This document shows positions 56,920 through 64,000 of a stretch of 64,000 nt of DNA, in pieces (position 1 is the first letter of the stretch; every line of letters starts with the position of its first letter). The stretch is from the NCBI RefSeq assembly GCF_024679095.1, contig NW_026111621.1:1257660-1321659 (forward strand), read 5' to 3'. The translations under genes were made by a program, and so were the position numbers. The DNA is from Eriocheir sinensis (lineage: Eukaryota > Arthropoda > Malacostraca > Decapoda > Varunidae). The notes beneath the pieces are model-generated. The model was not told the origin of the DNA. It saw only the letters and a list, made by a program, of their open reading frames with translations, and ran no database searches.

Positions 56920-57621
56920 ATGTCAGATTATCCCATCATTCCTGTGAAGGGGCGAATGACCGATCGCCAGTTCATTGACGACAGTGTGTGTTTAGTAGCC
57001 ACCATCAACGCCAGCAGTTTTAAACTTAGCGGTATAGCCAAGGACTTGGCTGAAGTGTATGGCTATGCTAATCTCTTTGAAAATCGGAAACAACTTTATA
57101 ATTTGAACAGAGTCGTTTGGAGTGACAGACCGAATGTGGGGTCGCTGGTAGTGAAGGAACCACCCACGGAATCAAATTATCCCATTGTGGTGGGTATGGT
57201 GACTCAATTTTGTCAGGGTGAATCTGTAGAATATAATGACGTGTCAAGATATTTTATTGAAACCAGCAGAGATATGCATTATGTGAACGGTTTAATGTCG
57301 GACACCAAGCAAAGCAGACGCGATAATTTTAAATGTTGCCTCAATGAGCTTGGTGATTATGTAAAGCAGAAAAAACATTCGAAAAGTCATTTTCCTACCG
57401 GCGTAGGACGAAGGGGAAAGATGGATCATGAATGGAACGTGGCCTACTTGAAGGAGTTAAGATCTTTTGCCCACCAACTAGATTTGAATAACGTTAAGGT
57501 AATGCTCTTGGGGCAGGAAGAGGGGACGAAGAATCTCCCGCGAAAGCCTCAACTGCCGGGGATGGGCGACAGACACAAACCACTGTGTAGCTATAAAAAT
57601 GACGCTTTATATTTTTTTTAA
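56920..57621 (+). CDS. Macrodomain-like protein encoded by the Polinton
   Basis: Intact 233-aa ORF. The order of elements fits an ADP-ribose-binding macrodomain of the OARD1/Poa1 type: strand VCLVATIN (23-30), GIAKDLAEVYGY (38-49) in the place of the GxGxA..F..yp loop-helix, GSLVV (74-78), IVVGMVTQ (89-96), a helix with DTKQSRRDNFKCCL (128-141), HFPTGVGRRGKMDHEW (157-172) where macrodomains have 'P.IGcG..g.dW', and VKVMLLG (192-198). The Asn of the classic NAAN motif is not obvious. A ~35-residue tail follows. Macrodomains remove or bind ADP-ribose on proteins or nucleic acids. The call rests on pattern matching only; an unrelated alpha/beta fold cannot be excluded. Confidence 0.5.
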   Translation: MSDYPIIPVKGRMTDRQFIDDSVCLVATINASSFKLSGIAKDLAEVYGYANLFENRKQLYNLNRVVWSDRPNVGSLVVKEPPTESNYPIVVGMVTQFCQGESVEYNDVSRYFIETSRDMHYVNGLMSDTKQSRRDNFKCCLNELGDYVKQKKHSKSHFPTGVGRRGKMDHEWNVAYLKELRSFAHQLDLNNVKVMLLGQEEGTKNLPRKPQLPGMGDRHKPLCSYKNDALYFF

Positions 57622-57624
57622 CTA

Positions 57625-58026
57625 GTGGTCATGCAGTCATCGTCGCGAACAGTGTTTCTTCCGCCTACGGAGGGTGAATTTTCAAGTCTTTTGAGTAGCT
57701 TTCCACATCAGGTGGGGGGTGGTTTTGACAATATTCGAACTGTGCATTTCGCCCATCCTGCAAGACTACATCAAAGAGGTGGCGGTATTTTTAGTACGCT
57801 CGCAAACCTAGCCAAGAGTGTAATGCCCTTTCTATTCAGAACCGTTAAGCCCTCAGCGCTTAAGTTTACTCAAGATGTTATCCAGGATGTGAGCAGTGGA
57901 CAAAGAAGTGTGAGAGGCGCTTTAAAGAAAAGAGGTATTGAAGCCTTAAGTGACGTAGGTGCTAGAATTATTAAAGGAGGACAAAAAAGAAGAGTTACTT
58001 CGCGACACAAGACGAAAAAAAAATGA
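57625..58026 (+). CDS. pVI/pX-like small basic virion protein
   Basis: Intact ORF of 133 aa, starting 1 codon after the macrodomain-like gene. A Gly-Gly motif (QRGGGIF, residues ~50-56) resembles adenain-type cleavage sites. It is followed by an amphipathic/hydrophobic helix (TLANLAKSVMPFLFRTV) and a Lys/Arg-rich end. Proteins of this layout are common in Polintons and are compared with adenoviral pVI/pX, which are cut by the viral protease and help membrane rupture or DNA condensation. The presence of a protease gene two genes downstream fits. A second possible start is the ATG at 57,631. Confidence 0.6.
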   Translation: MVMQSSSRTVFLPPTEGEFSSLLSSFPHQVGGGFDNIRTVHFAHPARLHQRGGGIFSTLANLAKSVMPFLFRTVKPSALKFTQDVIQDVSSGQRSVRGALKKRGIEALSDVGARIIKGGQKRRVTSRHKTKKK

Positions 58027-58263
58027 ATAAAAGGAAAAGTGGTTGCGAGAGAAAGAACAGCGAGGTGTTGGATATAATTAAGGACTGTGGAGGTGCGGTG
58101 GACACTCATGAAAAAAAAAAAAAGGGAAGGAGGAACATTCTGACCTGCGCGCGCGTGGGCTTGCCATTTTTTTAGCGAGTGGTCTCTTATCAAGTTAACA
58201 CGTCGCCGCTCCCGCGACCAGTGTCTCCATTAGTATATAGCGGGCGACGAAAGCGACAACAGC

Positions 58264-59602
58264 ATGGCCTCCGCCCCCACCGTTCCCCTTTCTGATTATG
58301 CACTCAGTGTAGTTGACAAATTCCCTAGAATCAACAGACAACGCCAGGTTGAGAGTTTTAGTGCGTCTAAAACTCTTGTCGACATTTTACCTGTAAATTT
58401 GTCCAGCCACGCCAGGTTAAAAGATAAGTACCTAGAGTTCCGCGTGCCGGGGGTGAAGGGGTATATATCGATCTTGCTAAATTAATTCTTGAGTTGAAAT
58501 TAAGTGTCACTCAAGCTGATGGACAAACAAAAGTCGAGGAGGCTGTCAATGTCGAATTCTGCAATGGCACTGCTAATACCATGTTCAAATCAATTCAGGT
58601 GTATGTAGGCGATCAAATGGTTGAAAGTAACCCATACTTTAATTACTGGTCATTCCTAAAAATGCTCACTACCTTCTCCACGTTAAAACTCAAATCATTC
58701 GGAGAAATAGGAAACCTCCTCAAAGATAACAGGTCGGGTGGAGCAGGCGTAGCTGAAACCTATGACGCCGCATACTTCACTAGCCTTGGGAGCAAATACA
58801 AGAGACATTTAAAAGATATCAAAGATCACGGTCTTCATCTCACCTTCCCATTAATGTCGGACATTACTTCTTGTGATCAGTATTTATGCGACGACATCCC
58901 ATTGAGAATAAGGCTTGAGTTAGCTAACGAAGCTTGGTATTTGAACACTGACGGCGATGGGAGTGCTGTGCGTGCCCATATTGATTTTGCTAAACTTTGG
59001 GTCACCAGACTCCAACCCTATCCGTCAGCATTGCTTGCATTAAATAAAGAATTAGAGACAGGAAAAATAACGCGTACAATATTTAACAAGACGTTATATA
59101 AATCTCTGGTTCTCGGCAAACAGCAGACAAGTATTGTCTGTGACCAACCGTGGGGAAATGTCATTCCAGAGCGTTTATATATCGTTATGGCTGACATGGG
59201 GGCCTTTTCGGGTGTATATAATAAAATGGCTTGTATTTCAAGAATGCTGATTTGTCTGAACTAACAGTCTCTGTCAATGGTATGAATATGTATAAAAATA
59301 CGGTTTCTTTTCCCCACGAGTGTACGCGAGTCTATTATGATATTTTAGATAGTTTAGGAGTAGAAAATGACACTTTGCTTGATTACGATAGCTTTAAGAA
59401 AGGAAGGACAGTGTTTGTTTTTAGTTTGTTACCGGAAGACATACGAGGCACAGTGCCTCTTGAACACAGTGGAAACTTACGCATAAGTCTTCAGCTTAAA
59501 AAAGGCTTGGATGAAAATTTAGTAATTATCTGTTTTGGGGATACAAAGGGAGTGTTGTCAATCAACTCGGAGAGGCACGTGTCTTGCGACACTAGAGCAT
59601 AA
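58264..59602 (+). pseudogene. Polinton major capsid protein (double jelly-roll), two frame breaks
   Basis: ATG at 58,264, with a TATATA about 30 bp upstream (58,234). Three open pieces: 58,264-58,485 (N-terminus with KTLVDILPVNL; stop after a frame change near 58,465), 58,494-59,264 (first jelly roll and linker: FKSIQVYVGDQMVESN, FPLMSDITSCDQYL, DDIPLRIRLELAN; second: KLWVTRLQPYPSALLALNKE, IPERLYIVMADMGAFSGVYN) and 59,231-59,602 (FKNADLSELTVSVNGMNMYK, GRTVFVFSLLPEDIRG, GNLRISLQLKK). Total equivalent to ~445 aa, slightly short for the family. It would form the icosahedral shell. The stop overlaps the next start as TAATG. Confidence 0.8.
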
Positions 59603-60171
59603 TGAATAATCAACAAATTATGAAAGCTCTACAAGGAAAACTTTATCACAATAATATATATTTCTTAGGCTGTCTTCCCGCTGACGATGTAGCGAAATTA
59701 AATCTAAGGAGTGAGTCAGACACGCCCATTGTCTTTATTGCTAATGTGTTAGGCGCATCGCAAGCTTCGAAAATGGGTCACTGGGTGGTGTTCTATGTTA
59801 GTGATAAGTGTATATATTTCTTCGACACATACGCCCTGACCCCATCATTATATTCTAAGTACTTTCGAAGTTTCTTAAATAAGCATAAAGATTATCCTGT
59901 TTTTAAACTTGCCGCAAGATTACAGTCGGACAAAACTCTGGTGTGTGGCGTGTATTGCATTCAATTCGTATACTTATGTAATAAAATAGGCTTAGAGAGG
60001 ACTAGTCAGTTTTTGAAAGATAATTATGATTTAGGAAATTTTTTGAAGAATGACAGAAAGGTGTTAACATATGCTTATAGAATGTTTAAAATGCCCCCAT
60101 GTATAAAAACATTTTGTCAATCTAGTCAAGGACTGACTTACAAGCATTGTATTTCTAAGATATGTGGCTAA
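59602..60171 (+). CDS. Adenain-type cysteine protease
   Basis: Intact 189-aa ORF whose start overlaps the capsid stop by one base. The catalytic pattern of the C5/adenain family is complete: His60 (MGHWVVFYV), Asp75 (YFFDTYALTP), Gln108 (RLQSDK) and Cys115 (LVCGVYCIQF), with Gln and Cys seven residues apart as in adenain. It is the maturation protease that cuts capsid and core precursors after Gly-Gly motifs. Size is near the usual ~200 aa. It is the best-preserved core gene of the element. Confidence 0.88.
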   Translation: MNNQQIMKALQGKLYHNNIYFLGCLPADDVAKLNLRSESDTPIVFIANVLGASQASKMGHWVVFYVSDKCIYFFDTYALTPSLYSKYFRSFLNKHKDYPVFKLAARLQSDKTLVCGVYCIQFVYLCNKIGLERTSQFLKDNYDLGNFLKNDRKVLTYAYRMFKMPPCIKTFCQSSQGLTYKHCISKICG

Positions 60172-60201
60172 CTTATTAAATGCTACAATGTGTGTGTGTG
60201 T

Positions 60202-60488
60202 GTGTAAAAAATGTAGAGCAGTAGCATGTAGCTTATTCATTTATGGCGTGTGTGTGCAATTATATGTAGTTATTAAGAACAGGATTTTTTTTTTTTTTTC
60301 GTGCGATGTGACCGGGTGGGTGTGAGTTTGTTCACGCTTTCCTATGTGTAAAAAATGTAGAGAAGTAGTATATAGCTTATTCATTTATGGCGTGTGTGTA
60401 GTTATATGTAGTTATTAAGAACAGGATTCTGTTTTTTTTTTTTCGTGCGACGTGACCGGGTGGGTGTGAGTTTGTTCACGCTTTCCTA
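60202..60488. repeat. 144-bp tandem duplication upstream of the spliced gene
   Basis: 60,202-60,345 and 60,346-60,488 are near-identical, each with TAGCTTATTCATTTATGGCG, a T-run, GTGACCGGGTGGGTGTGAG and TTCACGCTTTCCTAT. A diverged third set (CGGAAGAAGAAWGGCTTGTG, 60,495 and 60,580) follows. It may be the upstream regulatory region of the next gene or the 3' UTR of the protease gene. Confidence 0.85.
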
Positions 60489-60672
60489 TTGTTCGGAAGA
60501 AGAATGGCTTGTGGTTTTGGGCATGTGCGCGCGTGTTTGCATACATGTGTGGGCGTGTCCCCTATAACCTGGGGTAGCCTCGGAAGAAGAAAAGGCTTGT
60601 GGTAGTGTGCGCATATGCCCCAAATAACCCCGGGTAGCTTAGTCAGTCCCCTAACGTTGCGAGAGGAGCGTC

Positions 60673-61947
60673 ATGGAGGAAGTCTTCGCCGTCATGAACT
60701 TACAACAACAACAACAACAACAACAGCCCCACGCTGCCGCTGCAACTCTTCATGCTGACGATGTTGACGATCAGATAATGGGTCAAGCCGCATTAGAAGT
60801 TGAAGCCAAGGATAACACATCCCAAGCTGAAGCCGTGGATAACACATCACATCCCAGAAACGGAGGTGAGATATCCGCCTCTTGTATTTTTTTTTTCTGC
60901 GCGCACAAGCGCTGGTGTGTGTGTATTTCTTATTCATTGTGTTTAAAAAATATATATATATATATATATTTCTTGTCATTTCAGCGGATGTTGGTGGTGG
61001 TGAGGTGGGGGATGTTCCAGAAACTCCCAAGTCTACCGGTGAACACATCACGGGCGAGTCATTGGGCAACAACAACCGCGGCGCGTTGGGAGGTGTCGGT
61101 AAAATGGGGCGGCGTGTGCTGAGGGAAGGACTTCTGCGACTTCTGAAGGATGTGATACCTCCATTACCAGTGTCTCATCTGAAGAACGACCCACCGGACA
61201 GCGTAACGCATAGTAAGTATTTTTTTATTCTTACAAGAGAGAGAGAGAAGAGAGAGAGAGAGAGATTGATTTTTTTGTCTAATAATGTTTCTCTATCTTT
61301 CATAAGTCCACGGCAACAACAACAGACACGCTTCGGTGATGGTGTGTCTTGACTCTCCGTCGGGCGCTGAATCGCGAGAGCGGCGGCGAAGTCGTCTGCA
61401 GCAAAAAGATCATGAAATGCGTCAATCACGACTGGAAAAAAAAATGCAGCATATGGCGGAAGTGTTGCGGCAGCTCCAGCAGCAGGAGACGCACCAGAGA
61501 CGACAAGATCGCGACCGGGGACAAGAACGGCGGCGAAGAATGACAAAGAATAATTTGCCGAAGCAGCAAGAACACCGGGACCCAAGACTGTCTCAGAAGA
61601 GCCTCCATAAAGTTGGGAGAAAAAAACTTCAGGTGGCCAAACGTGAGTCGGGTCTCTTCTCCTCAGCAGCGGCGTACGGTCGGGGAAAACCAATGAAAAA
61701 AAATCTCTCTGTGACCAAGAAACTCGTCTTTGAAGACCCACCAGCGCGGCGTGCAGCAGCTGCGGCCGCTGAAGAAAATCTCGCGCCACAACCGGGCCCT
61801 TCCAATGCGGCTCGTGCGGACGAAACAAATGAAAGCTTCTCAAGCACTGACCTTCCTTCAGCTTTCAATTCTTTGAATTTTTCTCATAGCATGGACGTGA
61901 ATAATATTATAAATGTTCCTGATGAGAGTCCTATATTTAGTGCTTAG
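60673..61947 (+). CDS. Unrecognised three-exon gene at right end of the Polinton
   Basis: Exons 60,673-60,865, 60,985-61,212 and 61,307-61,947 join in one open frame of 353 codons. Donors are G|GTGAGA and A|GTAAGT; acceptors are TTTCAG and TCATAAG, the first after a poorly pyrimidine-rich TA stretch. Both introns are phase 1 and short (119 and 94 bp), and without splicing each exon is closed by stops. The protein begins with a poly-Gln run after MEEVFAVMNL. The middle holds an Arg/Leu helix (GRRVLREGLLRLLKDV). Exon 3 encodes a Gln/Arg-rich coiled-coil-like region (RLEKKMQHMAEVLRQLQQQE), a basic stretch and a Ser/Asn-rich tail. I know no family for it. It may be a Polinton accessory gene or captured host sequence. 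Confidence 0.6.
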
Positions 61948-62010
61948 CAATTTTTTTTTATATATGTACTCGCTCTGTGTGTATTATTTTTATATATATG
62001 TGCTTGTGTT
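61948..62010. terminator. 3' end of the spliced gene, AT-rich
   Basis: A T-rich stretch and TATATATG repeats follow the stop codon. This includes the beginning of a ~60-bp block whose reverse complement lies at 52,524-52,585 inside the left repeat. No clear AATAAA is seen before 62,370. Confidence 0.3.
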
Positions 62011-63448
62011 GTATTTTTTTTTCATTTGTTGATGTACTCGTGTTGTCATCCTTTTATGGGCTGTCTTTGGGCATGTACGACATAAGTTTGTAATATGTCT
62101 CTTTCAATTAGGATTTATTTTGGGGGAGGGAAAAAAAAAAGGGTAGGATGGGTGGGTTTCCATTGTATTTCTTTGAGCCTGTACGGTGTGAGTTTGTAAT
62201 ATGTCTTTTTTTTTTATGGCGATTGTGTGTTTTTGTTTTTAGGCTTAGCATGTATTTAGTCTGGATTAAGAAAGAACAAATTAGCCTGGATTAAGAAAGA
62301 ACAAATAAAATAGACTAGATTAAGGTAATATAATAACTCGTCATACCATTTTTTTTCCACTATATTTCAATAAAAATGTATAAAATCTACTTTTCCCGTT
62401 CCTACCCCTCACTGAAAAGACAATCGATATAACTCCAGTCAATATGAAAATCAACAGTAACACACACACACACACACACACGCGTATGCTGGCAAACTGA
62501 AAAATCAATAGCGGGTAGAGGGAGAGGTAATGGTACCCTCAGACTGACCATCAAGTCACCGCTCGCGAGGGGTAGGGCATAGAGGGGGACACGCACACAC
62601 ATGCTGGCAAACTGGAAAAAAAATCAATAGCGGGAGAGGGAGAGGGAGGGGGAAAGGTAGCCACAGGCCTCCGCCCAACAAGTCACCGCTCGCGCTAACC
62701 GATCCCCGGCAGGAGGGTGACGCCCCGGCACGGTGCGAAAGGACCGATCCCCCGGCAGGAGGGTGACGCCCCGGCACGGTGCGAAAGGACGCCCCTAGCC
62801 GATCCCCCGGCACTGGGGCGAAAGGACGCCCCGGCACGGCGCGAAAGGACCGATCCCCCGGCAGGAGGGCGACGCCCCGGCACGGTGCGAAAGGACCGAT
62901 CCCCCGGCAGGAGGGTGACGAACCGGCACAGTGCGAAAGGACGCCCCTAACCGATCCCCTGAACAAGGCACCGCTCGCGCTAACCGATCCCCGGCAGGAG
63001 GGCGCGAAAGGACGCCCCTAACCGATCCCCGAACAAGTCACCGCTCGCGCCCCCCGAGCCCCGGCAGGAGGGCGCCGCCCCGGCCCGGCGCGAACGGCCG
63101 CCCCTAACCAATCCCCGGCAGGAGGGTGACGCTCAGGCCTCCGGGGAGACACGATGGCGTGGAAGGTGGTGGGTGTTTGGGGTGGGGGGGGGGGGGGGGG
63201 AAATGGTCACTTTTGGGTAGGTTTGTGACCACTCCCCGGTTGGGTAGTGGGGAGGTCCCCTCGGCGGCGGGCTGCCCGCGCGGCTGGCTGGCCGTCCGGC
63301 TGACTGGCCGCACGGCCGGCCGGGAAATTCGACGTACAAAAATTTTTCGACGTCAAAAATTTTTCGACGTCATTTTTTTTTGGCTGCAAATTCTTGATCA
63401 TGCTTGCGAATTATTTTGGTCCCGTCACTGTCACCATTACCTACTACT
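62011..63448 (-). repeat. Polinton right terminal inverted repeat
   Basis: Reverse complement of the left repeat. Landmarks are shared to the tip: GGATTTATTTTGGGGGAGGG, CATTTTTTTTCCACTATATT, the GC-rich array (62,695-63,120) and CCGGCCGGCCGTGCGGCC-like sequence. It has a local duplication of AATTTTTCGACGTCA (63,340-63,372). A block at about 62,150-62,215 (CCATTGTATTTCTTTGAGCC) has no counterpart on the left. Confidence 0.9.
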
Positions 63449-64000
63449 CTGCTCAACTCACGCAGCTCAACTCACGCTGCTCAACTCACGCTGCTCAACT
63501 CACGCTGCTCAACCCCTCGCTGCTCAACTCACGCTGCTCAACTCCTCGCTGCTCAACCCCTCGCTGCTCAACTCACGCTGCTCAACTCACGCTGCTCAAC
63601 TCACGCTGCTCAACTCACGCTGCTCAACCCCTCGCTGCTCAACTCACGCTGCTCAACTCCTCGCTGCTCAACTCACGCTGCTCAACCCCTCGCTGCTCAA
63701 CTCCTCGCTGCTCAACTCCTCGCTGCTCAACTCACGCTGCTCAACTCCTCGCTGCTCAACTCCTCGCTGCTCAACTCCTCGCTGCTCAACTCCTCGCTGC
63801 TCAACTCCTCGCTGCTCAACTCCTCGCTGCTCAACTCCTCGCTGCTCAACTCCTCGCTGCTCAACTCCTCGCTGCTCAACTCCACGCTGCTCAAATCCTC
63901 GCTGCTCAACTACTCGCTGCTCAACTCACGCTGCTCAACTCCTCGCTGCTCAACTCCTCGCTGCTCAACTCCTCGCTGCTCAACTCCTCGCTGCTCAACT
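63449..64000. repeat. 15-bp minisatellite continuing to window end
   Basis: GCTGCTCAACTCCTC and GCTGCTCAACTCACG units, ~37 copies, in mixed then homogeneous blocks. The minus-strand frame encoding repeated ELSSE is a by-product of the 15-bp period. The array is the insertion target of the Polinton. Confidence 0.95.

Larger units (their letters stand above)
50734..63454 (+). mobile_element. Polinton/Maverick element, 12.7 kb, without DNA polymerase
   Basis: The element 50,740-63,448 starts AGTAGTAGGTAATGGTGAC and ends with its reverse complement, so the tips are AG...CT as in Polintons. CTGCTC flanks it on both sides (50,734-50,739; 63,449-63,454), the 6-bp duplication typical of the family. 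Inside are a retroviral-type integrase, A32-type ATPase, adenain-type protease and double-jelly-roll capsid, the diagnostic Polinton set, all on the plus strand. Usual Polintons are 15-20 kb and carry a >1000-aa protein-primed polymerase B; none is present here. Because the duplication lies in a minisatellite, it could by chance be repeat sequence, but its position exactly at both tips supports it. Confidence 0.92.

Noticed and set aside
63727..63909. Repeated ELSSE ORF
   Set aside because: A 15-bp minisatellite has an open frame by arithmetic; there is no start context or other gene feature.

Overview
The window looks like intergenic DNA from an arthropod, most likely a decapod crustacean and perhaps a crab. 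Three things point there: very long dinucleotide runs (one (GT)n tract is 286 bp), TTAGG-type short motifs, and LINE, SINE and Gypsy families whose proteins resemble those I know from decapods. The species call is inference. No ordinary host gene with a clear metabolic or structural role is visible. Almost all coding sequence belongs to mobile elements, many nested in one another.

1-20 kb: a CR1-like LINE with a single stop (1-1711) and a small 3' fragment of the same family at 9.5 kb; two copies of a jockey-like LINE (3.7-6.3 kb and 10.4-13.1 kb); a GC-rich ORF for a Ulp1-type cysteine protease (13.3-15.0 kb, minus); and CR1-like copies on the minus strand (16.2-18.8 kb). One CR1-like copy is split by a 446-bp hAT miniature element with a perfect 8-bp target duplication. 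A second hAT miniature lies at 18.9 kb. Tandem arrays and microsatellites fill the gaps. 20-23.7 kb is simple or featureless sequence.

23.7-41.3 kb: a 162-bp tandem array containing a 40-bp perfect palindrome; two head-to-head copies of an intron-containing Gypsy-derived integrase gene (24.1-27.4 kb), one broken by a LINE; a decayed BEL/Pao element with 5' LTR and primer-binding site (27.4-33.3 kb); a tRNA-derived SINE with a duplicated tail; a complete hAT element of 2749 bp (34.1-36.8 kb) that landed in the presumed LTR of a Ty3/Gypsy element; and that Gypsy element itself (38.1-41.0 kb, minus), whose integrase lies upstream of reverse transcriptase, the domain order of the Gmr1 group.

41.3-50.7 kb: SINEs; a second hAT element inserted in a (CA)n run; an 88-bp array; another CR1-like LINE; a ~140-bp array holding a third hAT miniature; an LTR end with primer-binding site; and GC-rich minisatellites.

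50,740-63,448: a delimited Polinton (Maverick), 12.7 kb, with long terminal inverted repeats and a 6-bp target duplication in a 15-bp minisatellite that continues to the window end. Its genes are all on the plus strand: minor structural protein, A32-type packaging ATPase, retroviral-type integrase with chromodomain, two small conserved proteins, a macrodomain-like protein, a pVI/pX-like basic protein, double-jelly-roll major capsid protein, adenain-type protease, and an unrecognised three-exon gene beside the right repeat. No protein-primed DNA polymerase B is present. Integrase and capsid genes are frame-broken, whereas ATPase, macrodomain-like, basic and protease ORFs are open. The element is therefore probably an old, immobile provirus-like copy. 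Its macrodomain-like gene, its spliced gene and its missing polymerase are the most unusual content of the window.
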